Shown: positions 48,301 to 60,365 of the stretch, one piece after another | How the letters are laid out: each line of letters opens with the position of its first letter | Numbering within the stretch: the first letter of the stretch is position 1 | DNA from: Exophiala sp. HKRS030 | Taxonomy: Eukaryota > Ascomycota > Eurotiomycetes > Chaetothyriales > Herpotrichiellaceae | Direction: 5' to 3' | DNA length: 64,000 nucleotides | NCBI GenBank assembly: GCA_023897205.1 | Contig: JAHWDD010000004.1 | Coordinates: forward strand, 186,001 to 250,000 | Notes under the pieces: generated by a model | What the model saw: the letters and a program-made list of their open reading frames with translations, nothing else | The model's database searches: none | Told to the model about the DNA's origin: nothing | Position numbers and translations under genes: made by a program

Positions 48301-48824
48301 AGGCTGAGCGAGAACGCCGAAAGCAAGAGGACGCAGCCCGAGCGGAAATACGAAAGGGCAAAGAACGAGAGAGTGCTGCGACGGAAAGCTCAGCAGGTGA
48401 AACCCGGCACAGAGCGCCACGCAGACCGAGCTTTGCAGGTTCAAACGGTGCAGGTGCCGAAGTTATTCGAGAAACATTAAAAAGACTTGGATCAGGCGAG
48501 AGCGATACCAACGGACCGCTCTTGATGGTACGAGTGAATGGCTCGACTCGAGAGAAGGAGCGAGACTATCACCATCGAAGACTGCATAGTGGGTCTGATA
48601 AAGAGCGAGATGGCGAGAGTGAAGGAAGTTCACATCGACGACATCGCAAACCAGAGTCGGACCGACCTTCGGCCTCACGACATGGTAGCTCTAGGGAAAC
48701 CAGACGATACCACGACGAAGTCCAGTCAACACCCAAGGCAGGGGTACTCAAGAGGGTCATCGCGACATTTGTGGAACATGTACAACTCAGGGAACAATTC
48801 AGGCCGGAAAGGATTCGCGCCTGA
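45276..48824 (+). CDS. Large acidic Glu/Ala/Thr-rich repeat protein with basic coiled-coil tail
   Basis: I do not recognise a named family. Proposed exons are 45276-45720 and 45772-48824, 1165 residues. The 51-nt intron (GTGTGT...GTTAG) is a multiple of three, so retaining it keeps the frame; I infer it because the 17 residues it encodes are unlike their acidic surroundings. The head is Tyr/Pro/Gln-rich (MAQQYYYPYAQLPVYQW) with CTCP. A roughly 700-residue stretch is Glu/Ala/Thr/Pro/Ser-rich, certainly disordered, and includes tandem EAATTE repeats. Then a hydrophobic patch DIVPLAAAAVVGVAAASAIP is followed by a basic, coiled-coil-forming region (EEAAAREERIKQQEAAAKEE and similar) and a Ser/Arg/His-rich tail. 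Start choice is uncertain (45276, 45282 or 45312), and the last 15 residues are unverified. Confidence 0.7.
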   Translation: MKMAKNHPRHPLMAQQYYYPYAQLPVYQWRTVDPITLQFSSHPIIPPERIYPPYLYADQHYKSDHSSARPVNHQNPVHTSPQDEYQDDMEGMIDNCTCPRTQIIDPCLDIVTVDDDKAPDEAQVEESKDEKAEGQPVSAEDGDTEDSKGVFCLFSKHSTVGSSLLAPEATESPPNNDSGSGGDAEPENKDVPEPSEDKPDAGDSPEAENTPEQSSEPEPAASTEAEDKQDQDNKPSDPETIVETVEKLQSEDASPDEIATVLEKGMSEAGAGPDADVPSGEEGDKEASESTEDPKSTEASGGGDTAEAPDQDTEPPTEAAAEETADKNETEEPVVKEDEPAAESSPPADDEPSAQAEEQVDKSSNDDAADKVEDGDSKDDAEAKNEGEGESADAVESKDVESDEAKEEAPSEETPSGDGKPAEESASSDDAEADPAPEPEKEPTEAESAEPAQEPAEGNAAESANESAEETAAEPAKEAPAEETAAEPAKEAPAEEDTEAAKDTAEGDTAESASAEEQSTETAVNDENAAEGDTAAETPQDEGVAAGDAESEETPAALSPPEEAEKAAEVVEAPETSADTAGDAETPTVEEEETPADVEKATEDEAAAPTTEEAAVTEPTDAADDATATNDDTPSGDNEDKEASVTEEAAEAETATEEGATEEAATSAEEAPPAPADPSATEEPATTADVEDPTPTEEEAAAPEEPPAEEAATTEEAATTEEAATTEEAATTEEAATTEEAATTEEAATTEEAPAAEEAPAAEEAPVTEEAPAAEEAPVTEEVPATEEAPATEETPAAEEAPPAEETPATEEAPAAEEAPATEEAPAADEAPAPEETPATEEAPITEDAQAAEEVPATEETKDVPTEEATLDLQDIVPLAAAAVVGVAAASAIPKEKKRHRRKYSETREHRPKDLFHGHASRLERPKDKTGLFESAIGRQVSKARAEEHRRHATEEYKQKEQARKERKAKREAEEAAAREERIKQQEAAAKEERRRMRKLEKEKREKAEAERERRKQEDAARAEIRKGKERESAATESSAGETRHRAPRRPSFAGSNGAGAEVIRETLKRLGSGESDTNGPLLMVRVNGSTREKERDYHHRRLHSGSDKERDGESEGSSHRRHRKPESDRPSASRHGSSRETRRYHDEVQSTPKAGVLKRVIATFVEHVQLREQFRPERIRA
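47403..47528 (+). repeat. 18-bp coding minisatellite, seven perfect units
   Basis: Seven identical tandem copies of GAAGCTGCTACGACAGAG, each encoding EAATTE, lie inside the repeat protein. They are followed to about 47860 by diverged units of the same length encoding variants such as EAPAAE, EAPVTE and ETPATE. Confidence 0.95.
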
Positions 48825-49734
48825 ATGAACTAACCAGGGATAGACATAAACATGGTTGAGAATGGCATTTCTCATGGTAAGGACTCAGGATGGTCTGGGA
48901 TGCATTCGTTTGCGTCGGATTCCATTTGTTGGCGGTTTATTGGCATATAGGCCGATCTTTTTGTATGATTAATATGTTACAATATATGATTCGGACTAGA
49001 TTATTGTCCTACCCACAAATGGCCGCATGTCTGCACACAAATGTAGGGATCTGAAGGGATTTTACTGGTGATCCTGATTCTAACTTCGGCTGGTCTTCCA
49101 ACGACGACAAGGACGACTTGAACAGATTTGACAAGGCGTTGATCTCCTCGAGCCGCCGTGAGCACCGACCGGACAAGGGGCCGGGCGATGCCGGCGATGT
49201 TTACTTTAGGCCTGCTGGATTGGGACATACTCCGTACACAAAGTAGATACAGCTCTTTCAACCCTCGACTACCCAGTCAGAGAGTACCTGGAAGGCCACC
49301 GTCTTCTGCCAACCGTCCCAAGGACCACATGTTCCCTTAGGTGATATTATCCCTAGAATCCACACCAGCGTCGTCCATCATCTCTAGATACCCCTGAACA
49401 AGTACCAATAAAATAAAGGAGAAGAGCGACGGAGGGGCCTAGGCCAGAACTTCCCCTCATCCCAATCACTGAGACCCACGTCATTCCCCAAGTTCATGAC
49501 GATCGTTCCTTCCCAAACTTCAATGTGGTTTTTTTTTTCTCCAATTCGGTTGAACAAACATCCAGACTTTATAACAGACACACCTCGGTTTGCCTGGCCG
49601 TTAAGAAATCAAAACAGAGTTCGGTTCTACGGAGACGTTGAAAAAGTCACGGTTCATCCAGATACTTTGTAGATTTTGCTGAGCGTATCTCTGTTCTGCT
49701 CCTGTCTATTTCGCCAATCCTCATTTCCCCCGCC
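48825..49734. other. Intergenic, repeat-protein 3' side to GGT-like gene
   Basis: No supported gene. A minus-strand open stretch at 49001-49261 lacks any recognisable domain. A run of ten T at about 49530 is present. Confidence 0.5.
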
Positions 49735-51781
49735 ATGGCATCAACGACAGAAAAGAACTTCAGGGCTGAAGCCATTTATCCCATTGGCGACCCACCGTAT
49801 GTTCAATTCCCTAGTCGAAGGAGTGTCGTCCATGGCACCAAGGGCATGGTTGCAAGTACACAGCCGTTGGCGTCGGCAGCGGGACAAAGAATCTTGAAAT
49901 TGGGTGGAAATGCTGCTGTGAGTAAAAGCATCTGGATTGTTAAAGAAACACGGGGACAGAATCCACTGACGAGAAATTTCAGGACGCTGCGGTTGCTACT
50001 GGTTTGTCTTGACCTGTTGTCTGTTCTATATTTTTTTTTTCAATGACTAAGTAATCGCTTTCAGCTGCTGTTTTGAATCTGACTGAACCCGCATCCACGG
50101 GCATCGGAGGTGATATGTTCTGTTTGTGGTTCGATGCGAAGACGAAACAGGTTCATGCTCTCAATGGGTCAGGCCGGAGTGCCAAGAACACCACGATTGA
50201 ACAAGTACGCAAGGACTTAGATCTTGCCCCTGGTCAACAATCGAAAATTCCGCCGAGTAGTGCACTAGCTGTAACCGTTCCTGGCGCTGCTGCTGGATGG
50301 GTTGATACTGTGGAGAAATTTGGAAGTGGGAAAGTGACATTGGAACAGATCCTTGCTCCGGCTATCGAGCTGGCAGAAGAAGGGTTCCCAGTCAGTGAGT
50401 TTTCGGCTACATTTGTAAGTACTGATTCGTCTTGTTGAGACTTGTTGATGGGCTCACGAGGGAACAGTGGAAGGCGTCGGAGGAAGACCTGAAAAATGCT
50501 TCGCCGAATTTCCGAGAAGTCCTCAAAAGGGATAGACACTCTTCACAATTTGCCAGAGCTCCGAGAGCTGGAGAGATATTTCGAAACCCTAGCCTGGCTC
50601 AAACATTTCGAACACTTGCAGCTGAAGGAAAGAAGGGCTTTTATACCGGCAGAATCGCTCAATCAATAGTCGATGTAATCAAGTTGACTGGAGGTCGTCT
50701 GGAGCTGTCCGACCTGGAAGATCATCTCAACCAGCCCGTCGATCAGCCACAGGCCATTTCGCACAAGTTTCGGGGCCAGAATATCAGAAATACTGCCAGT
50801 CAGAGATTGACCAATGGTACGTCGGACGGCCATTTTGTTGAGCTTTGGGAACACCCTCCGAACGGTCAGGGTATTGTGGCATTGATCGCTCTCGGTATCC
50901 TGGAAGAACTCGAACGAACACACCAAATTCAAACTTTCGCCATCGAGGACCACAACACACCACTGTATCTGCATGCTGTAATTGAATCTTTGCAGATCGC
51001 TTTTGCCGATGCCGCTTGGTGGGTGACAGATCCCAATCACAGTCCTCACAAACCAGAAGCATTACTCTCCAAGGAATACATTGCGGAACGAGCGAAATTG
51101 TTCAACAAGGAGAAAGCAGGCAATCATCTCAAAGGACAACCAAGCCCGAGTCCGGCTCAAAATCATAGCGACACTGTTTACTTCGCCGTGACGGACAAGG
51201 AAGGTAATGGTATCAGTTTCATTAATTCCATTTACGAGGGGTTCGGATCTTGCATTGTCCCACAAGGTACAGGTTTCGTGCTGCAAAACCGTGGTTCCAA
51301 CTTCGAACTCGGACCAGAAGACCATCCAAATATCTATGCTGGAGGTAAAAGACCCTACCATACCATCATCCCAGGCCTTATCACACACGGCGACGGATCA
51401 GAACGACAAATTCATTCCGTATATGGTGTGATGGGAGGCTTCATGCAACCACAAGGCCATGTTCAGGTGCTTTTGAACATGGAAGTTTTCGGCATGAATC
51501 CTCAACAAGCACTCGACGCACCAAGAATCTGTATCGGAGCTGGAGCGCCGGCAGGACAGAGTCCCAAGGCTGGAACTGTGTTCATCGAAGAGGGCATCGA
51601 TGAGAACGTGGTCAAAGTACTCAAGCAGATGGGTCACGATGTGGAAATCTTAAGAGGTTGGTCAAGAGGGAAGTTTGGAAGAGGTCAGATCATAAGGAGG
51701 CATGTAGACGAAGACACTGGTATTCCTGTCTACAGTGCTGGCAGTGACTTGAGAGGTGATGGTTGCGCCATTCCTGAATAA
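49735..51781 (+). CDS. Gamma-glutamyltransferase-like Ntn hydrolase
   Basis: Ntn-hydrolase of the gamma-glutamyltranspeptidase family, which hydrolyses or transfers gamma-glutamyl (or related acyl) groups. Exons are 49735-49917, 49983-50001, 50065-50414 and 50468-51781, 621 residues, no frame break. The second exon is only 19 nt; it is required to make [28 protein letters not shown], an invariant family region. Other marks are NGSGRSAKNT, VPGAAAGWVDTVEKFGSGKV, PPNGQGIVALIALGIL and the autoprocessing site HSDTVYFAVTDKEGN, where the Thr becomes the N-terminal nucleophile. There is no signal peptide or membrane anchor, unlike the classical secreted or vacuolar GGT. It resembles the soluble YwrD-like branch, so glutathione as substrate should not be assumed. 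Confidence 0.93.
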
Positions 51782-54616
51782 ATAGATAGAGGATATACTG
51801 TACCCAAACAGCATGAGCAGAAGGAGCTGCTCTCTCACCATGAAAGAGAAGATTTCCTTTCTATGCAATCGTACACACGGCCTTCCATTCAATCAATGTA
51901 GAAGCAACGAATGACATACCCTAAGATGACACGATCTTGTTCGAAGAGTGTTACCAACAAATATCCAAGGAACTTAATAACATTTTGATACGCACACGGT
52001 GGCTTGCTGATTTGCTTGCAACGGCTCAATCCCCAAGCCACCCGCTGTAGGCGTCAAGCCCCTCGTTCGTGTTCCCTCTCGCTCACGTTTTGCGCCTACT
52101 TCTCGATCTCGATCGGCTTCTTATCCGAAGCGTACAAAAGTATCCTACAGCGGTAGCCCACGGTAGCGACTTACACACACTCCAGGGAACAGCACACCAC
52201 AGCACGCCACAGTAACTAACTGATTGATTTTAACTGCTTAGGACTTGGGACCAGTCGGAGACATTCCAGCGCCCGCCAACCCGCCCAACCAACGGACCGA
52301 CCGAGCGAGAGACGACATAAGTGAGATCTGAGCGAGTGAGGTAGTAAGTGTATGCCAAATTTGTGGTTTTCGCCTTTGGTCCTGTTTGTTGTGTACGAGT
52401 TTTACGATTCCACCGGCAGGGGACTTTTTGTGTTTGCTTCGTTACATTGGAAGTGCGGATGTGAGGTGGCGGTGCGATGCGATGCGATGCAGTCAGTGTG
52501 AGGCGATGTGGTCCCTGTCGAGTGACATGCACTAACGCCTATGCCCACGACAGGATTTTCCGACATGATATACATATCTAACTAACTAGCATGTACTCGA
52601 GCTAATCTATCGAGGTCGTTAGCTAGCTCTATGATTCATAACGCATCGATCGTCAATGGGAATTGGACCTTTCTCCGTCCGTTTTTCTGACCTTCCACAC
52701 TGGGACTGGTCAGTTAACTAACTAGGCCGCCGAGGTTGGTGACACGCATGGCGGGACCTTGCACAATACCTACTCCGTACAGTAGGTACAAGTATTCGCC
52801 TGACTAGATAGATTGCACTCCAGACTCCAGTTCAGTTCCCACCTTGCGTTCCCACTCGTTAGCGACCATGTCACCCTGGGACTCTCAGGCGTCCAGGTGT
52901 CCAGGGGTCCATGCCTTCCGGAACACTTGATAATAGGTATATTTGCATATTTGCATCATGCGTCATAAAGTTCTTCCATTAGAGTATCGTACCCTGCGTG
53001 AACCTTGGATGGGTAATGGCTTTCGTGGCTGAAGACAAGATTTTATCAAGCTTTTCACCATTCCAAGTCACAATGACAACCTCCATTCGGTTTGGAGGCA
53101 TTAAGCAATGACTACTGAGCTTATTGTGGGCATGGACTTATCATTCCAATGGAATGAACATGCTAGTTAACAAGTCAGTTGGCGTGCTTTGAAGACCAGC
53201 CGCTCAGGAATGGGACCCAGGCGGGTAGGCCGAGGCCGAGGTCCAGCCTCAGCCTTGGAAGCGCCGTATTCTTTGGCAATGCTTTTGTGTCCATTTTCGC
53301 CCGGATTTCTTCTCCCGTGTCCTTCGTGTCCACGGTTTAAAGACCTGACCATATTGAAATCGAGATTTGATGATCATGTCGTTGTTATTCTTGGGACTGC
53401 TTCTCGCACATACGCTTCAAAACTGCTGTCACCTTTTCATCTGTGATAATGATATCTTCGATCTAAGATATGAGAGTACGAGAACTCGATCTGTTTTGCG
53501 GACTTGTACAGCTCTAACTAACTACTCTTGTTCCCGTCTCTTCCCCCTCTGATTCCTTCACCTTCTCGTTCTCACGCTATCTGATATCTCCTGATCACAT
53601 CAGATATATGACTCTGAACGAGCTATCTCTGCACACAAGCTTCTCAGCATCTACTACTTGCATTAAAAACTTGCAGTGGAGCATTATCCTTGAGCATAAC
53701 CCCATTTTAAGCGACTAACTAGTTAGTGATGTTACCTCATCTTTGCCCAAGGAGCCGGCCGCATCCATGTCTTTAGATTTCTAACTCCTTACGCTCGAAT
53801 ACAGACAACTTCATGATCCGGACGCTCGACGAATCATTCGTTTTGTTTGATCTGGACTAGATCTGGTGATTCACTTGGGGAGTTTTCACTCTCCACTTTT
53901 CCGGATGGACGGTCTGAAAAACCTAACTCATCAGGTACCTAGTTAGGTAGGTTACTGTACTTACTGAGAGGACCTTGTACTCGCCATGCACGATAAGGAC
54001 AAGGCTATGTCATCGTCGCCCCCGCTGCACACATGGTTCCCACCTCCGAGGTTTGTTCTGCTTGGTTGTGTGGGCACTCGACGCCTGCACCATGTCACGT
54101 TGGGGTCAGGCACAACTAACTACCTAGCTAACCTAGAGTCTATCTGAGCGGTTTTGAGACCTTTGATTCCTCCTTCGTGGCGAAGCATCTCATCGATTCT
54201 CCGCAAAAAAAACAAAATGCTTGTATCTCGGACCACGCCGGCCAAGGGTGGTGCTTGTCTAAAGCTTACTGTTCCTTATCTATCGATGCATATTGGTTGT
54301 GAACATCTTCGGACTTCCAATGTACCTTGCTTAGTGGATGGACCACTACATCATCGAGCGCATAGTTGGTGACGCTCGTGGTAGTTCGTTTGGGGAAGGT
54401 GACAAACACAAGACAATGATGGCTTGAAGCATCGTACAAGAGCGAAAGAGAGCATGGTTAAACGGTAGGGTTCGTTTCTTTTCTTTGGTCATTGTCTGTG
54501 TTTGCTCTTTATTGATCTGTCCTACCTCCTTCCTCGAACCGTGCCTCCGCAGATTCTCCTGCCAGGCAACAGTCGTTTTCGAGGGTCGAACTCAGATTGA
54601 TCGTATACGCGCAAAG
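51782..54616. other. Long gene-free interval
   Basis: About 2.8 kb with no gene I can support on either strand. It contains TAACTAAC/CTAGTTAG-type words (52570-52730, 53700-53960, 54110-54130), a short GCGAT repeat at about 52473-52492 and paired GTAGGTAC words near 52770-52795. It presumably holds the promoter of the carboxypeptidase. Confidence 0.5.
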
Positions 54617-56451
54617 ATGAAGCTCTCAACGGCCATCTTGACTCTGGGCCTTTTCTCCCTATCCTCTGCCAAGCGGAGCCTTCAACATGTGGGCAAGAAG
54701 CTGCCGGAGACCAAAAGAAATCCTATGCCCCAGGCATTGACACTCGAGGCTCCCAAGGTTGAGAAGAGACAATCGTCGTCGTTTCTGACAAATGCCACTC
54801 AAAGTACAATCTCCCCAACATCAGGAAAGAAAGACAAAAACAGATATTCTGACAAAGCCAACAGAATACGTCGTCAACGGTAGCGCCATTCCCGAAGTCG
54901 ATTTCGACGTTGGCGAATCCTATGCCGGTCTTTTACCAATCTCGAGCGAGTTTAATGCCTCCGAATTGTATTTCTGGTTCTTCCCTTCCGAGAACCCTGC
55001 CGCAAGCAACGAGATCCTCATTTGGTTGAATGGAGGTCCTGGCTGCAGTTCGCTTGAAGGTTTCTTCCAAGGTTTGTGGGAGAATCTTCTGCTCTGTTCG
55101 GAGTGCGAGACTGACAAAAGTGTGGCGCAGAAAATGGTCCATTCTCGTGGCAATATGGCACATATAAGCCGGTGAGGAATAAGTGGTCTTGGACAAATTT
55201 GACAAATGTTGTCTGGGTCGAGCGTATGCATTCTGGATCCTGATCTTTTGAAAAAACACAAGCTAAAATTGGCGAACTAGAACCTGTCGGTACTGGTTTC
55301 TCGCAAGGCACTCCCACCGCAACCTCTGAAGAAGACGTCGCAGCGCAATTCCTTGGCTTCTTCAAGAACTTCGTTGATGCTTTCGCTTTACAAGGATACA
55401 CCGTTTATATCGCGGGCGAGTCCTATGCTGGATATTATGTCCCATATATTGCAGACGCCATGTTCAATGCAAACGACACCGACTACTACAACATCAGCTC
55501 GATCTTGATATACGACCCAAGTCTGAGTTATGATGTTGTTCAAGAACATATCCCGGTGACTGCATTTGTCGACTACTGGGCTCCATTGTTGGCTCTAAAT
55601 GACAGCTTCGTCGAAGGTTTGCATAACCAGTCAGATGCCTGTGGTTACACTGCGTTCTTAGAGGAAAGCCTCGTCTTCCCACCAAAAGGACCACTACCAA
55701 CTCCGCCCAACTTCGACTTGAGCAATGATACATGCGATACGTTCGACGCTGTTTTCAATGCAATTTCACTTGTCAATCCCTGTTTTGATATCTACCAAGT
55801 AAGCATAAGCCATCTTAGCACAATCGGATTTGAAGACTGACAAGCCGTTCCTAGGTAGCTACAACTTGTCCTTTGCTATGGGACACACTAGGCTTCCCAG
55901 GCTCATTCGACTACGTTCCCGATGGTGCATTCATCTACTTCAACCGAACCGATGTGCAACTCGCCATCAACGCCCCTGTCCAAGAATGGCTAGAATGCAC
56001 CAATGTCGACGTCTTCCTCAATGGCACCGACAACTCAGACCCCTCAGCACTTTCCGTTCTCCCAGGCGTTATCGAACGTGCAGATCGCGTCATCATCGCC
56101 CATGGTCTTCTCGACATGGTTCTCATCTGGAACGGAACGCTGATCGCGACGCAAAACATGACTTGGAACGGCGCGCAAGGATTCAGTGTTGCTCCTGCTG
56201 ATTGGGACGATTTCTATGTCCCATATGCTGTGCAATACGAGAGTGATTTGGGCAGTATCGCTGGTGCAGGTGTCATGGGCAATTATCATACCGAGAGAGG
56301 TCTGACGCTTGTCACGGTTGATCTGAGTGGTCATATGGTGCCGCAGTATGCGCCTAGTGCTGCCTACAGACAGTTGGAGTTCTTGCTGGGTAGGGTCGAG
56401 ACTCTGGGGACAGTGAGTCCGTTCACCACGTTGGTCGATGAGAGCTATTAG
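54617..56451 (+). CDS. Secreted serine carboxypeptidase (S10 family)
   Basis: Secreted or vacuolar exopeptidase that removes C-terminal residues, best at acid pH. Exons are 54617-54803, 54865-55071, 55131-55223, 55281-55798 and 55855-56451, about 533 residues. The signal peptide is [18 protein letters not shown]; a short propeptide with a KR site (VEKRQSSS) follows. Splicing the 61-nt intron gives [19 protein letters not shown], the family N-terminus; without it the frame would look broken. Substrate-binding [20 protein letters not shown], nucleophile Ser in [12 protein letters not shown], Asp in [11 protein letters not shown] and His in [13 protein letters not shown] make the catalytic set. 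Several N-x-S/T sites are present (for example NDTDYYNIS). Long upstream spacing suggests an extended promoter, but no specific site is claimed. Confidence 0.94.
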
Positions 56452-58334
56452 CTGTCGTAGTGCAAGTAGCCAGATCGGCAGAAACGGTATTTGAGATAAC
56501 AAAATGACAAGAAACATCGCTTCGACACCTTTCATGTGATTGTCAAGGCTCTGTACTCTCGAGTGATGATATAGCGCCGCTGAGGCTGCATGGCACTGAG
56601 ATCTTCCATCAACGAACCCATCATCGCCTTGAGCAACGATGCGGATGTCATGCTGTGAGAAACCAACATTGACCCTTACCATGCATAGCACATGGTTGTG
56701 AAGCTGTAGGACTGAAAGCTATCGTTGTCACTAGAATGATTGCTACTTTCTTGATTCTTGCTAAGAAGAGCGAGAGAGTCACGTCAACTTGGAAGCATCC
56801 ATGAGAATTTGACAGTGCGGGACAATCAGATGAAAATAATCTAATCTTATCAAAGATGTCACTCGTTGATCAAGATTATCTTATCTGGTTCATCTACCCC
56901 GCGCTCACACAATTGTCATCATCAATCCGTACGCCAACCACTCACTGCCCTGGCCAATGCCACCGTGTACTCCATCAACAGTAGAGGCGGCCAGCAAGTA
57001 TACAACCACAGATCAAGTCTACCTTAATAGAGCCCGAAAACGATTGCTCAGCGCGGAACCACCACCGTTTGACCAAATTATACTTTCTCGGACTCGCTCA
57101 GGCACGGAAAAAAGGAGTCCCACCATCGACACCCAGACCAATTCCACCAACAATGTCAACAAGGGCACCACGAATCCATCCCGGAACGACCCCACATTGG
57201 CATTTTGGAGTCTCTTTTTTTTGGGCTGAGCGCCACCCCCACCGGTTGGAAAAAAACTCGTGGGGCGCTGCAATCTCGTCCACAATTACCGAACTCTGCT
57301 GAGGAGTCCTCAGGACCGTGAGATTTCAGCGCGCGATAACTTCGGTGCAATGCCGAGCTGCTGTCATTATCTGGGCACGGTCTTTCGCGGTCTTTGTTGA
57401 GATGAAAGTGAGCGTGATTATGGGCACTGGTGTCTTACTCTTGGTTTGTCGACTTCGTCACGACTGGGCTGAGAGGTGAGAGGGGAGAGGTGAGAGTAAG
57501 CACCAGCGGTGGTCTTGCGGTAAGTGGTCACGGTAGCTATGCATGATGGATATGCCGAGTAGGTCTGCTGTGTGTGGGTGGTAAGGTGGTGAATGAATGA
57601 CATAAGCAGTTCGCCCTGGTCCAGGCTGTAGGCGAGAGGGGTGGGCACTGGGGTTTCCAGCAGGTGATGGGGCTCACCTGCCGGGCCCATGGGTATTACT
57701 CCAGATCACGGCGTATTCGACTCTGGCTTGAATGCCGCGATGTGTGTGCGCGTGTACCAGGTGGTGTGTAAGAGGAGTTTGGGCTCCTTTTGTGGGGAAG
57801 ATTTGGGAGAGACAAATCGTAGTCGTCGGTGCCACAATGTCCGGATCTTGTGGGCTTGCTCATTGTGCTCGCCCCCTCGCGTTCGCGTCTTCAATGCTTG
57901 CATGACCCGGACCTGGCTGACATTTGGAGATTCCTGATATATCATCATCTGAGATCGAGTGTATTTTCTTTTTGGAATCGTTTCAACCCCTTAGCTGGCG
58001 CTTACTACTTACGAATTCTCGATCCTCGAGCCTGGCCTTTCCGGAAAGTGGCTTCGGCAGTTTAGATCTATTCGCTGTATCCATAAATATCTTTCTGAAT
58101 AAGTCGTTGATACTACTCCGCACGAACTTGAGGTAATCCATTGAAACAATTTATTCTTAGCCTTGAAGGCGATATTCGAGTGGCGACCAAGTCAGATACA
58201 AGAATAAGCAACCGAAGATAGTTGAAGGGTTAAAAAGGCCGGCTTCATCATCGACGTCGCCAAGTTTACTCGAGCCAAGTGATAGGCAGTCTCATTCTAG
58301 ACATTCATTCAATCAAGCACACGAACCACCCACA
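56452..58334. other. Intergenic before the dioxygenase
   Basis: About 1.9 kb with no supported gene. Short open stretches (for example 56957-57302) show no domain. It holds the 3' UTR of the carboxypeptidase and the promoter of the dioxygenase. Confidence 0.5.
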
Positions 58335-59759
58335 ATGAACGACCTCAAAGACCTGAAACACAACCTTACTGAGGAGAAGATCGAGAATGAGAAGGTATGT
58401 TGGATTCATCGGTAGAGCGTCTCCAGTATTGATATTGACATCCGAACCATAGCCAACCAACGGTGCCATCTCGCGAGGTCCTTCCCCCAACAGAGGTGCC
58501 TCAGTCAGAGATGTTGATGCAATCGGCGATGCAACCTCGAAACGCGAGTGGCAGAAGCAACGCGGCATCGACACATCCAAGCAAGTGCGCATCACCAAAC
58601 TCAGTCATATGCGATATCAGCATCCAGACCTGAATAAGATCACGACGTTCTTGAGAGGTGAGTTGTCCATCCCCACAGGAATGAGTCGAATGTTGCGCCG
58701 CATCTTCGCCTCTATCCTGTTCCGACACGACGAGGGGAAGATCAGAACTGACACATGCTCCGCTCTTAGACTTTGGTCTGAATGTAGTCAAGAAAGGCGA
58801 GAGTGAGCGATGGTACAGAGGCTATGGTCCGGATCAATACGTCTACTATGCCAAACAAGGCCCCAAAGCATTCCTCGGCGGCACATTCGAAGTCGAGTCG
58901 AAGGAGGAACTGGAGAAGGTTCTCAGCATTCCAGGAGCCAAGCCACTGACTCAAGGTGTCGAGGAATTGAAGGACGCTCCTGGCGGTGGTTACATTGTCA
59001 CGATCGAGGATCCCCAGGGATTTCCGATAAATTTCATTTGGGACAGAGCGAGGTCAAAGAGGAGAGGAAGAAGCCCGCGAAACTGTTGTTCAATGACGAG
59101 ACCGACAAGCCGAGAACAAAGAGATTTCAGAGATTCGAGCCTGGTCCGGCGGAGGTGCACAAGGTATGTTTCGCCTTTGCCGTCGTGTGAAAACCACAAT
59201 CCCCCTTATTAAGCATTATACGGACTAACACTATCTCACCTTCTAGCTCGGCCACTACGGTCTGAACGTCGCGGATTTCCCAGCTGCCTTAGACTGGTAC
59301 ACACGACACTTCAACATCGTGCCCAGCGATATCCTGTACGTACCACTAGAACACATCGACCCATCAACCAATGCACCCGCACGCAAAGAAGTCGCACTAT
59401 TCGCACATATCGACCGCGGCCAGGACTTGGTCGACCACCACACCATGTTCTTGACTACACTCCAACCAGGCCACGAGAAGCACGTCCACCACTGCTCGTT
59501 CGAGGTCCACGACTTCGATACCCAGGCGCTCGGTCACCAGTGGCTGGCGGAGAAAGGCTACGACTCCGTTTGGGGTGTCGGCAGACATATTCTTGGTAGC
59601 CAGATTTTTGATTACTGGTGGGACGTCAATGGCTTTATGGTCGAGCATTATGCCGATGGTGATCTCGTTAATGAGGAAACTCCCATGTCGTATGGACCGG
59701 CAGGGCATGAGGGGTTGGCTGTTTGGGGCCCTGAGGTGCCAAAGGCTTTCTTGGAGTAA
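58335..59759 (+). CDS. Extradiol ring-cleavage dioxygenase (VOC fold; one base missing)
   Basis: Glyoxalase-fold metal enzyme like catechol 2,3-dioxygenase, which opens aromatic diols next to the hydroxyls using Fe(II). Exons are 58335-58394, 58453-58657, 58770-59163 and 59247-59759, 390 residues once one base is allowed. Two VOC modules are seen. The first starts VRITKLSHMRYQHPDLNK and runs through WYRGYGPDQYVYYA to GGGYIVTIEDPQGFPINFI. The second starts KLGHYGLNVADFPAALDWY and carries the presumed metal ligands: His in LGHYG, His in HVHHCSFEVHD and Glu in GFMVEHYADGD. Between them, after FPINFIW (59040), GGGACAG needs one more G to read FIWGQSEVKEERKKPAKLLF. It converges with an FAH-fold hydrolase 0.6 kb away, a plausible next step for a ring-cleavage product. 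Confidence 0.9.
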
Positions 59760-60365
59760 GGAGGTGCCTTCTGGGAAGGGAGATGGAATGTTGTTGGTGG
59801 ACGACTTACGGGGAGCGGCACTATCGGCCGATGTGGATGCGGCAGGAACGGGAATAGTTTTACTACATGCATTACCTGGACATTGTATCAATGAGCATTT
59901 GTATCTGCAATCACGTTCGCGAGCATTCATCCTCAAGATGTTGATGAAACATTATCGTCTCCGACTGCCAGGACAAGCCATTGCAAGGCCTGTTATGAGT
60001 CATAACCACGTATGCAGTACCGCAATGAATTGACCAGGACAGTGTAGCAGTGGGTTTAGTTCCAACGATTTCTGCATTACTCACAAGACTCGAACGATGG
60101 ATCTAGGGGAATTTGACCATGGTGTTCATGTTTTGACCATTATCTCCGAGCATGACCATCCCACACATCTAGCTCACTAATACGTGCCATTTGTTCTTCC
60201 GTCATCTATCGTGCTCCCTGTGCAAGACTCGCATTTTGGGAAAACTCCAATCCCCACTGGGACATGATTCTGTCGGAAACGTTTGATTGGAAATGCTCTA
60301 CGACTTGTCCAGAACCAGCAATTTGTTCCAGCAGCTTCTCGGCCCACACATTCTCTCACATCAAT
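59760..60365. other. Intergenic between convergent genes
   Basis: No supported gene. It is 3' UTR space of the dioxygenase (plus) and the FAH-fold gene (minus). Confidence 0.5.

Noticed and set aside
54804..54864. Apparent double frameshift in the serine carboxypeptidase
   Set aside because: A normal 61-nt intron (GTACAA ... CTGAC ... ACAG) joins ATQ to [10 protein letters not shown] in frame, so no sequence error or decay is needed.
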